From Labilithrix luteola (GTDB taxonomy: Bacteria > Myxococcota_A > Polyangia > Polyangiales > Polyangiaceae): 12,016 bases of DNA. Below, one piece after another: positions 6,384-12,016 of this stretch (position 1 is the stretch's first letter; the number at the start of each line of letters is the position of its first letter). The position numbers were made by a program, and so were the translations under genes. The stretch covers positions 1 to 12,016 of the forward strand of contig JAMFST010000556.1 in assembly GCA_026225435.1 (NCBI GenBank), given 5' to 3'. Below the pieces are notes generated by a model that was not told where the DNA came from, did not search any database, and was given only the letters and a program-made list of their open reading frames with translations.

Positions 6384-7469
6384 ATGAAGTCCCGCCAACG
6401 TACTCGACGTGCGCCGTCCGGTTTCTTCCTGCTCGCGATCGCTGGGGCCACCAGCGCCTCGTTTGCCGTCGCCTGCAGCGGGGCGCCGACTCCGGAGATC
6501 AACGACCTCGAGAGCTCCGAGACGCCGTCGACGACCAGCGCGACGAACACCACGAGCACCACCACCCCGGCCAGCACCGGCGCGTCCCCGGCCGCGACGC
6601 CCGACGGTGACGCCGGCGCGGGCAGCGACGCCAGCACCGCCAGCGGTGACGACGACGCTGACGCGAGCTCCGGCACCGGCGACGCGGGCACCGGGACGAG
6701 CAAGGACGGCGGCGGCAGCAGCACCCCCGACGCGTCCTCCACGCCCCCGACCGGCACGCACCCGCCGACCACCCCGCCGTCGAAGACGTGCACGTACGCG
6801 CCCGACGCCAACGGCTACGCCACGCTGACCTCCCCGCAGGGCACCTACGTCGTCCGCCTCCCCGCCGGCTACGTGAAGACCAAGGCCTACCCGGTCATCA
6901 TCGGGACGCACGGCTGCGGCGACACGGCGGAGAACTTCTGCTCCTGGGCTCCGGCGGCCTACAACCAGTCGACCAACGCCGAGGAGAACGACCAGCTCGA
7001 CTACATCGCCATCTCGGTCGAGGACGTCGCCAGCGGCTGCTGGAACCTCGCCGACTCGGGCAAGGTCCTGGCCGCGCTCGACGCCGCCGCCAGTTGCTTC
7101 TACGTCGACCAGGCGCACGTGCTCATGGCCGGCTACTCGTCCGGCGCCGCCGTCGCTTACAAGGTCGGCCTGTCGAACGCGTCGCGCTTCGCCGGCATCC
7201 TCATCGAGGACGGCGCGCTCTACGACAACGGGAGCGCCGAGACCTCGCTGCTCGCCAACGCGACCTGGAAGATCAACATCGCCCACATCGCGCACAGCGA
7301 CGACGGCGACTACCCGCTCGCGCAGGTCCAGGCTGACTGGGCGAAGATCAAGGCGGCCGGCTTCCCGATCCAGACGTACGATTTCAGCGAGGGGACCGGC
7401 CACAGCGGCACGTCGATCGACTGGTACGGCACACTCGACCCCTTCGTCACCAAGTGGACCGCTCCGTGA
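6384..7469 (+). CDS. Lipoprotein with PHB-depolymerase/LpqC-like esterase domain (copy A)
   Basis: A 361-residue predicted exported lipoprotein. A basic N-terminus (MKSRQRTRR) and hydrophobic core lead to A-V-A-C with Cys31, a slightly non-canonical lipobox. Residues 32-133 are a Ser/Thr/Ala/Gly/Asp/Pro-rich linker. The domain at 134-361 looks like an alpha/beta hydrolase of the poly(3-hydroxybutyrate) depolymerase/feruloyl-esterase group. It has an oxyanion-type THGCGD (175-180), a nucleophile elbow G-Y-S-S-G with Ser252, a possible acid in HSDDGD (304-309) and a candidate His340 in GHSGT. Five cysteines in the domain (136, 178, 186, 219, 238) suggest disulfides in an extracytoplasmic enzyme. 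The substrate is unknown. I chose ATG 6384 over the in-frame TTG at 6315 because only the former starts a proper signal peptide; GGAGG lies at 6364-6368, rather far away. A close paralog follows 52 nt downstream. Confidence 0.85.
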   Translation: MKSRQRTRRAPSGFFLLAIAGATSASFAVACSGAPTPEINDLESSETPSTTSATNTTSTTTPASTGASPAATPDGDAGAGSDASTASGDDDADASSGTGDAGTGTSKDGGGSSTPDASSTPPTGTHPPTTPPSKTCTYAPDANGYATLTSPQGTYVVRLPAGYVKTKAYPVIIGTHGCGDTAENFCSWAPAAYNQSTNAEENDQLDYIAISVEDVASGCWNLADSGKVLAALDAAASCFYVDQAHVLMAGYSSGAAVAYKVGLSNASRFAGILIEDGALYDNGSAETSLLANATWKINIAHIAHSDDGDYPLAQVQADWAKIKAAGFPIQTYDFSEGTGHSGTSIDWYGTLDPFVTKWTAP

Positions 7470-7505
7470 AGTTCTGCGGTTGAGCCTGGCAAAATCGACC
7501 GCGTC

Positions 7506-7510
7506 GAGGA
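7506..7510 (+). promoter_or_regulatory. Ribosome binding site of esterase copy B
   Basis: GAGGA lies 11 nt before the ATG at 7522. It helps choose that start over the in-frame GTG/TTG-type starts further upstream. Two nearby ATGs (7511, 7514) are in another frame and stop almost at once. Confidence 0.45.
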
Positions 7511-7521
7511 ATGATGAAGTG

Positions 7522-8478
7522 ATGAGATCGCTCTCGCTCCCCGCCTTGCTCCTCTCCGCGGCGACGGTGACGGTCGCGGTCGTCGAGCTGTCCGGTTGCG
7601 GCGGCGCCGCCACGCCCTCCATCGTGGATGGCGACGGCGAAGGCGCCGGTTCGGATGCTGGCGTCACCGTCACCACGAGCAGCAAGCAGGATGCGAGCAC
7701 CGGCGGAGGCACGACCGACGCGGGGGGCAGCACGGGGAACGGCGACGCGGGCGGCACCACGTCGACCGGGCATCACCCGGCCACGACGCCGCCCACCAAG
7801 ACCTGCTCGTACACGCCCAACAGCGACGGCTTCTTCGACCTGATGTCGCCGCAGGGGAGCTACACGGTCCGCCTGCCCGCGAACTACGACAAGACCAAGC
7901 CCTACCCGGTCATCATCGTGACCCACGGCTGCGGGGACACGGCCGACAACTTCTGCACCTGGGGCCCGGCCGCGTACAACGACGATGCCAACGAGCGCGA
8001 GAACGACAAGCAGAAGTACATCGCGCTCTCGGTGGAGGATGTCGCCTCGTCCTGCTGGAACCTCGCCGACTCGGGCAAGGTCCTCGCCGCCCTCGACGAC
8101 GCCGCCAGCTGCTTCTACGTCGACCAGGCGCACGTCACCATGGGCGGCTACTCCTCGGGCGCGGCCGTCGCGTACAAGGTCGGTCTGGCCAGCGCGGAGC
8201 GTTTCAGCGGCATCCTCATCGAGGACGGCGCGCTCGCCGACAACGGCTCCGCCGAGGCCACGTTGCTGGCGAACGCGAGCTGGAAGATCAACATCGCCCA
8301 CATCGCCCACGCGAGCGATCCCGACTACCCGCTGAGCATGGTGCAGGCCGACTGGAAGGTCATCGAAGCGGCCGGCTTCCCGCTCAAGACGTACACCGTC
8401 GCCGGCGACCACAGCGGCACGTCGGTCGACTGGTACGGGACGCTCGATCCGTCGATCACGAACTGGACGGCGCCTTGA
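7522..8478 (+). CDS. Lipoprotein with PHB-depolymerase/LpqC-like esterase domain (copy B)
   Basis: A 318-residue paralog of the preceding gene. The signal peptide has a canonical lipobox L-S-G-C with Cys26. Its Gly/Thr/Ser/Asp linker (27-92) is about 35 residues shorter than in copy A. The hydrolase domain (93-318) keeps every key feature: THGCGD (134-139), G-Y-S-S-G with Ser211, the HASDPD acid region (263-268), His297 in DHSGT, and the five cysteines (95, 137, 145, 178, 197). Both copies end in W-T-A-P. Both therefore look active. The family contains esterases acting on polyhydroxyalkanoates or feruloyl sugars; the real substrate cannot be read from the sequence. The gene probably shares a transcript with copy A. 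Its stop codon lies in the loop of a GC-rich hairpin, and gloB converges from the other side 27 nt away. Confidence 0.87.
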   Translation: MRSLSLPALLLSAATVTVAVVELSGCGGAATPSIVDGDGEGAGSDAGVTVTTSSKQDASTGGGTTDAGGSTGNGDAGGTTSTGHHPATTPPTKTCSYTPNSDGFFDLMSPQGSYTVRLPANYDKTKPYPVIIVTHGCGDTADNFCTWGPAAYNDDANERENDKQKYIALSVEDVASSCWNLADSGKVLAALDDAASCFYVDQAHVTMGGYSSGAAVAYKVGLASAERFSGILIEDGALADNGSAEATLLANASWKINIAHIAHASDPDYPLSMVQADWKVIEAAGFPLKTYTVAGDHSGTSVDWYGTLDPSITNWTAP

Positions 8479-8488
8479 GTCGGCGCCG
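8468..8488. terminator. 7-bp GC hairpin at convergent gene ends
   Basis: CGGCGCC (8468-8474) pairs perfectly with GGCGCCG (8482-8488) around TTGAGTC, and the TGA stop of esterase copy B (8476-8478) lies in the loop. It sits between two convergent genes and could serve both strands. There is no T-run on either side. Confidence 0.4.
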
Positions 8489-8505
8489 CCGTCGTCAGCG
8501 GCCGA

Positions 8506-9315
8506 TCACTTGAAGTTGTCCTTGGCTTTGCGGATGGCGCCCAGGGCGGTCGCGTCGTCGGCGTCCGCGGCGATGCCCAGCGTCGCGCGGATCTCCTTCG
8601 AGTCGACGCGCTGAAACGGGTTCACCCCGAGGTCCTCCTCGAGGGTCCAGGGGACCGACGGGCGGCCGGCGCCGCGCTCCTCGGCGACCTTGGCGCGCAT
8701 GGTGGCGATGTTGGGGTTGTTCGGCTCGACCGAGCTGGCAAAACGCAGGTTCGACTCGGTGTACTCGTGGCCGCAGTAGATCTTGGTGTCCTTCGGCAGG
8801 CCGGCGAGCGCGACGAGTGACGCGCGCATCTGCGCCGGCGTCCCCTCGAAGAGCCGCCCGCAGCCGGCGAGGAAGAGCGTGTCACCGGTGAAGACCGCGG
8901 TCTCGTCCGGCTTGCCAGCGCCGCCCGGTGCGGTCACGACGTAGGCCACGGCCCCGAGCGTGTGGCCGGGGATGTGAATCGTGCGGACCTTCAGGTCGCC
9001 GAGCTCGAACGAGTCGCCGCTCTCGAGGAGCTCGGTCTGCCCGGGGATACGCCCCTTGTCCGACTGGTACCCGTAGATCTTCTTCGCGCCGACGTGGCTC
9101 TTGACCGCCTCGTTGCCGCCCACGTGATCGTGGTGGTGGTGGGTGTTCCAGATAGCCTCGATCGAGAGCCGCGGATCGGCCGCGCGCGCCTCGTCGGCCA
9201 CCTTGTTCACCGGCGCCTCCTCGGAGGGATCGACGATGGCCGCCTTGCGCGTCCCCGGGCAGACGACGAGGTACGCGTAGTTGTCGCTCAGGCAGGCAAT
9301 GGGGGTGATCTGCAT
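8506..9315 (-). CDS. gloB: Hydroxyacylglutathione hydrolase (glyoxalase II)
   Basis: A 269-residue metallo-beta-lactamase-fold enzyme that hydrolyses S-D-lactoylglutathione to D-lactate and glutathione, the second step of methylglyoxal detoxification; it is cytoplasmic. The binuclear metal motif T-H-H-H-H-D-H is at 58-64, giving ligands His59, His61, Asp63 and His64. The others are His118 (PGHT), bridging Asp145 (TGD) and His183 (CGHEYT). The C-terminal part matches the glyoxalase II substrate-binding domain (NPNI, WTLEEDLGVNPFQR), and the length is close to the usual 250-260. The start at 9315 is supported by the conserved opening MQITPIACLSDNY and a strong ribosome binding site; the longer open frame upstream is the sulfatase gene read out of frame. 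It is the last gene of the minus-strand cluster, 38 nt after the sulfatase. Confidence 0.93.
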   Translation of the reverse strand: MQITPIACLSDNYAYLVVCPGTRKAAIVDPSEEAPVNKVADEARAADPRLSIEAIWNTHHHHDHVGGNEAVKSHVGAKKIYGYQSDKGRIPGQTELLESGDSFELGDLKVRTIHIPGHTLGAVAYVVTAPGGAGKPDETAVFTGDTLFLAGCGRLFEGTPAQMRASLVALAGLPKDTKIYCGHEYTESNLRFASSVEPNNPNIATMRAKVAEERGAGRPSVPWTLEEDLGVNPFQRVDSKEIRATLGIAADADDATALGAIRKAKDNFK

Positions 9316-9322
9316 CGGGAGA

Positions 9323-9328
9323 TCCTTT
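9323..9328 (-). promoter_or_regulatory. Ribosome binding site of gloB
   Basis: AAAGGA on the minus strand, 7 nt before the ATG at 9315. It is the clearest Shine-Dalgarno site in the window and fixes the gloB start. Confidence 0.7.
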
Positions 9329-9353
9329 CGGGCGGTCGTGAGAGTGGTCGTCG

Positions 9354-10748
9354 TCAGTCCGGCTTCTTCTTCGCGTAGCCGCCGTTGAGGCAGCCTTCCT
9401 TGCACGACGTCGGCGGGAGGTCGTGCGTCTCGCCGTCGACCGCCTTGAGGCGGGCGCTCATGGCGGTGAACATATCGCCGCTGCTGATCGGCGCCAGCTC
9501 GCCCGGATCGGCGTCGAGGTCGAACGCCTGCATGCGGTTCTGGGTGCCGAAGGCGATGACCTTCTGCAGCGCCTTCCCCTCGACGTGGATGAGCGCACGG
9601 CGGCGGTCGTTGTCGCTCGTCGCTGGCAGGTCGATGGGCACGTCTCGCGGCGGCTGGTCGGCGCCGTACAGCTCGGGGACCAAGCTGGTCCCGCGGAAGG
9701 CCGGCTCGGCGGGGAGACCGAAGAGATCGAGGATGGTCGGCGCGAGATCGAGCGCGCTGCGCGGCGTGGTCACCCGTCGGGGCGCGACGCCGGGGAGCGA
9801 GACGAAGAGCGGAACGTGCACCAGGTTCTCCCACAGCTCGAAGCCGTGGACGTACTGGTGGTGCTCGCCGAAGGCCTCGCCGTGGTCGGCGGTGACGATG
9901 ATCGCCGTGCGCGCACCCCAGGGTTGCGCGTGGACGAAGTCGAGGAGCTTGCCGATCTGCTGATCGCAGAAGGTGACCTCTCCGTCGTAGCGGTCACGCA
10001 GGCTCTTGCCATACGAGATGCCGTCCTTGTCGTGCGCCATGTAGCGGTCGTGCGGATCGAGGAAGTGGAACCAGGCGAAGAAGCGCGTCTTCGGCTCCGC
10101 GAGCGCCGCGTCTCCGAGGAGCCGCTCGGCGATCGCTTCTTGCTGCGGGCCGGTCACGTTCTCGTCGGTGGTGTTGTTCCACTTCAGCCCCTGGACGATC
10201 TCGTACTTGTCGAACCCCTGCTCGAAGCCGGCGTTCTTGAAGTACCCGTGCGCGTGCGCGCTCAGGGTGACGATGCCGGCCTTCTGCAGCACTTCCGGGA
10301 AGAACAGGTTGCTCTTGGCGTAGGTGCCGAAGAAGTACCCGTCGCGCGACAGCTCGCTCGGCAGCTTCCCGCCGAGGAACCCGCCGAGGCTCATCGACGT
10401 GTACGACGAGATGGAGTGCGCCTCGGTGTACGAGACCGACTGCGCCTCGAGCGCGGTGAGCCGCGGCGCGATGGGGCGCGGATACCCGGCCCACGGCATG
10501 TCCGCGCGCAGGCTGTCGATGCTGATGACCAGCACGTCGAGGTCCGCCGGCGGGCGCGCGGGAGAGGCGGCCGCGGCATCGACGATCGCAGCAGCGGCCA
10601 CCGGAGCGGAGGTGGTCGCCACCGTCGACGAAGAGGAGGCGACGCCGACAGAAGTTGCCGGCGCGGCGCTCGGAGCCGCGGTGTCCTTGTCCTTCGCGCA
10701 ACCGAGCGCCGCGGCGAAGCAGGCCGCGGCGACGATCGACGTCTTCAA
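9354..10748 (-). CDS. Sulfatase-fold (alkaline-phosphatase superfamily) lipoprotein
   Basis: A 464-residue predicted lipoprotein. I place the start at TTG 10748, which gives a signal peptide (MKTSIVAAACFAA) ending in lipobox A-L-G-C with Cys17; the frame is open further upstream, but that part is nuoI read out of frame. Residues 18-66 form an Ala/Ser/Thr/Pro linker. The rest has the sulfatase core: metal site SIDSLRAD with Asp78, TADHGEAFGEHH with Asp288-His289, and VHG with His301, as well as a WFHFLDPHDRY segment. The usual C/S-x-P-x-R formylglycine motif is absent; the equivalent position reads SSYTSMSLGG, so Thr117 or a neighbouring Ser is the likely nucleophile. That suggests a phosphotransferase or phosphodiesterase activity instead of sulfatase activity. 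The C-terminus holds a Cys pair, SCKEGC. The start overlaps the nuoI stop (ATTGA), implying translational coupling. The substrate is unknown. Confidence 0.85.
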   Translation of the reverse strand: MKTSIVAAACFAAALGCAKDKDTAAPSAAPATSVGVASSSSTVATTSAPVAAAAIVDAAAASPARPPADLDVLVISIDSLRADMPWAGYPRPIAPRLTALEAQSVSYTEAHSISSYTSMSLGGFLGGKLPSELSRDGYFFGTYAKSNLFFPEVLQKAGIVTLSAHAHGYFKNAGFEQGFDKYEIVQGLKWNNTTDENVTGPQQEAIAERLLGDAALAEPKTRFFAWFHFLDPHDRYMAHDKDGISYGKSLRDRYDGEVTFCDQQIGKLLDFVHAQPWGARTAIIVTADHGEAFGEHHQYVHGFELWENLVHVPLFVSLPGVAPRRVTTPRSALDLAPTILDLFGLPAEPAFRGTSLVPELYGADQPPRDVPIDLPATSDNDRRRALIHVEGKALQKVIAFGTQNRMQAFDLDADPGELAPISSGDMFTAMSARLKAVDGETHDLPPTSCKEGCLNGGYAKKKPD

Positions 10749-11401
10749 TGCCCAGCGAGGCGGGTGACGCCCGGGTGCGATTTTTCGCCCGGCTCGTGTC
10801 GCGGGTTCTGCGTCAGCACGGTGCCGTCGCGACCGGGGAAGTCGAGGAGGACCTCCTTGCGGTAGATGAACTGGTCGCGCGAGTCGTAGGGCGTCGCGTG
10901 CGCGCCGGTGTCCATGCGGATGGCGTCGCAGGGGCACGCCTCGACGCAGTAACCGCAGAAGATGCAGCGCAGCTCGTCGATGACGAACTTCACCGGGAAG
11001 CGCTCGTAGCCGTGGCGGCGGTCGCCTTCGGGGTACTCGCCCGCCTCGATGTGAATGCACTGCGCCGGGCACGCCGTCGAGCAGCACAGGCAGGCGACGC
11101 AGCGCGGGCTGCCGTCCTCACGCTGGGTGAGGCGGTGAACGCCGCGAAAGCGCTCCGGGTAGGGGCGCTTCTGCTCCGGGTAGGAGATGGTGCTGATGCC
11201 CGGGTCGAGGCGCTCGGTCACCGGATCGGGGCGCTCGCCGCGGAGCATCTCGCGGGTGTTCTCGAAGAAGTGCTTCATCGAGACGCCGACGCCGGCCACG
11301 ACCTCGGGCAGGTACGACTGCGTGTGCACGTCGCGCTTGGGATGCGCGACGACGTGCAGGTTGGCGGAGGCGGCGGGCTTCTTGGGAAAGGCGTGGGGCA
11401 T
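10745..11401 (-). CDS. nuoI: NADH-quinone oxidoreductase subunit I
   Basis: A 218-residue ferredoxin-like subunit of respiratory complex I that carries two [4Fe-4S] clusters (N6a and N6b), passing electrons through the peripheral arm towards the quinone site. The two motifs are C-VA-C-LC-C-STA-C-P (Cys101, 104, 107, 111) and C-IF-C-GY-C-VEA-C-P (Cys146, 149, 152, 156), followed by the typical CDAIRMD. The protein is longer than many bacterial NuoI (about 160-180). It has an N-terminal extension of roughly 30 residues rich in Pro, His and Lys, and a C-terminal tail after the FIYRKEVLL segment. The start ATG 11401 has a weak GAG-type ribosome binding site. The gene follows nuoH by 29 nt. Instead of nuoJ, the next gene is a sulfatase-like lipoprotein overlapping its stop. 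Confidence 0.95.
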   Translation of the reverse strand: MPHAFPKKPAASANLHVVAHPKRDVHTQSYLPEVVAGVGVSMKHFFENTREMLRGERPDPVTERLDPGISTISYPEQKRPYPERFRGVHRLTQREDGSPRCVACLCCSTACPAQCIHIEAGEYPEGDRRHGYERFPVKFVIDELRCIFCGYCVEACPCDAIRMDTGAHATPYDSRDQFIYRKEVLLDFPGRDGTVLTQNPRHEPGEKSHPGVTRLAGH

Positions 11402-11430
11402 GATGGTCTCGAAAATCTGTCGCCTGGCGC

Positions 11431-12016
11431 TCAGGCCTGCATCGGAGCCGACTTGGTGCCGCCGACCGCGTCGGCCTGCGTCGCCGACGAGCCGACGATC
11501 CAGCGGAGACGCGCCTTCGGCTTGAGCATGCCGAGCACCACCTGCAGGACAGCCCAGGTGATGACCAGCGCCACGACCGCCTGCGACAGATCCGCGAGGA
11601 GCTGCAGCGCCGACGCGATGGCCGGGTTCTGCGTGTGGTCGAAGCCGATGAGCACGCCCATCAGGATGCCGGTGACGAAGATGTTGAGGAAGGAGGCCGG
11701 CAACAGGACGCGCCAGCCGAGCTTCATCAGCTGGTCGTAGCGGAAGCGCGGGAGGCTCCAGCGGACGAACGCCTGGATGAAGCAGAGGAAGAGCGTCTTG
11801 CCGAAGAAGACGAGCACGCCGAGCAGCTCGAGGAAGCCGTGCGCCAGGTGCTGCTGCACGAAGACCGTGCCGCCGAACGAGATGGTGATCCCGTCGCGGT
11901 GGATGAACGGGAGCGCCCAGCCGCCCAGGAAGATGGTCACGAGGATCATGGAGCTCGTGACGACCTCCATGTACTCGGCGAAGTAGAACATCCCGAACTT
12001 CATGCCCGAGTACTCG
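11431..12016 (-). CDS. nuoH: NADH-quinone oxidoreductase subunit H, C-terminal part
   Basis: About 195 C-terminal residues of the membrane subunit that anchors the peripheral arm and helps form the quinone-binding chamber of complex I. The gene continues beyond the right edge; the ATG at 12003 is internal, since the upstream codons E-Y-S-G complete the conserved motif EYSGMKFGMFYFAEY. Later hallmarks are FFGKTLFLCFIQAFVRWSLPRFRYDQLMKLGW, a well-conserved NuoH segment (split here by position about 65-100 from the internal Met), and several hydrophobic helices after it. The last 30 residues, after KPKARLRW, form a polar tail that may be specific to this lineage. It is followed by nuoI at 29 nt, the normal order for complex I operons. 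Confidence 0.94.
   Translation of the reverse strand, partial: EYSGMKFGMFYFAEYMEVVTSSMILVTIFLGGWALPFIHRDGITISFGGTVFVQQHLAHGFLELLGVLVFFGKTLFLCFIQAFVRWSLPRFRYDQLMKLGWRVLLPASFLNIFVTGILMGVLIGFDHTQNPAIASALQLLADLSQAVVALVITWAVLQVVLGMLKPKARLRWIVGSSATQADAVGGTKSAPMQA

Larger units (their letters stand above)
6786..8478 (+). repeat. Tandem gene duplication (esterase-domain copies A and B)
   Basis: The hydrolase domains at about 6783-7469 and 7798-8478 are direct repeats at DNA and protein level. Stretches of 25 or more identical bases occur, for example within 7037-7069 and 8052-8084, covering the CWNLADSGKV segment. By eye the domains share roughly three quarters or more of their residues, whereas the signal peptides and linkers differ. 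This points to duplication of a whole gene followed by rapid change in the linker, or to gene conversion limited to the domain. Confidence 0.85.

Noticed and set aside
6540..6780. Tandem DNA repeat suspected in the linker region
   Set aside because: The sequence is compositionally simple (GCC/ACC/GAC-type codons for Ala, Thr, Asp, Ser) but has no regular repeat unit; it is a protein linker.
6369..7760. 463-residue open frame opposite the first hydrolase gene
   Set aside because: Rich in Val/Gly/Arg/Asp without any domain; the plus strand encodes a clear lipoprotein with catalytic motifs and a paralog next door.
9316..9834. Long N-terminal extension of gloB
   Set aside because: The extension is the sulfatase gene read out of frame; a strong ribosome binding site and the conserved start MQITPI place the beginning at 9315.
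9423..10865. 480-residue open frame opposite the sulfatase gene
   Set aside because: Arg/Val/Glu/Gly-rich shadow; the minus strand holds the sulfatase motifs and lipobox.
10749..11087. Long N-terminal extension of the sulfatase
   Set aside because: It is nuoI read in another frame and would bury the lipoprotein signal; the TTG at 10748 gives a standard signal peptide.
1..12016. Mobile elements, CRISPR, tRNA or defence system
   Set aside because: No transposase or integrase motif, no regularly spaced repeats, no tRNA cloverleaf and no recognisable defence domain were seen. The ABC-F protein lacks partners that would suggest a defence role.

Overview
The window is high-GC bacterial chromosome, with G/C strongly favoured at third codon positions and long antisense shadow ORFs. 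I read it as Myxococcota/Polyangia-like. The reasons are lipoproteins with long Ser/Thr/Gly/Asp linkers after the lipobox, a LuxR-type regulator with two HTH domains, and an unusual gene order around complex I genes. The assignment rests on gene style only; there is no rRNA marker.

Layout. (1) 1-389, minus: 5' part of a lipoprotein gene that runs off the left edge. (2) 453-3208, plus: a DUF482/FemAB-like GNAT-fold protein, an acyl-CoA desaturase (membrane di-iron), and a small membrane-anchored NTF2-like protein. A perfect 10-bp hairpin follows the desaturase stop. (3) 3318-4967, plus: an ABC-F ATPase, preceded by a perfect inverted repeat that overlaps a possible promoter. (4) 4927-6174, minus: a LuxR-family regulator with two tandem C-terminal HTH domains; its 3' end overlaps the ABC-F gene by 41 bp. 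(5) 6384-8478, plus and divergent from the regulator: two tandem paralogous lipoproteins with an alpha/beta-hydrolase (PHB-depolymerase/LpqC-like esterase) domain. (6) 8506-12016, minus, read right to left: nuoH (its start is outside the window), nuoI, a sulfatase-fold lipoprotein whose TTG start overlaps the nuoI stop, and gloB (glyoxalase II).

How the genes may work together. Region 6 looks like one operon in which complex I genes are followed by a secreted sulfatase-like lipoprotein and a detoxification enzyme, instead of the usual nuoJKLMN. In regions 4 and 5 the divergent layout suggests, but does not prove, that the double-HTH regulator controls the two surface hydrolases. Region 2 mixes an uncharacterised acyltransferase-like protein with fatty-acid desaturation, so a link to membrane or envelope lipids is possible.

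I found no rRNA, tRNA, CRISPR array, insertion sequence or phage gene. No gene-free stretch exceeds about 210 bp. Nothing here is clearly a new defence or mobile system. The most original points are the double-HTH regulator facing a duplicated hydrolase pair, the nuoI-sulfatase junction, and an AT-rich rare-codon patch inside the conserved core of the DUF482 gene.
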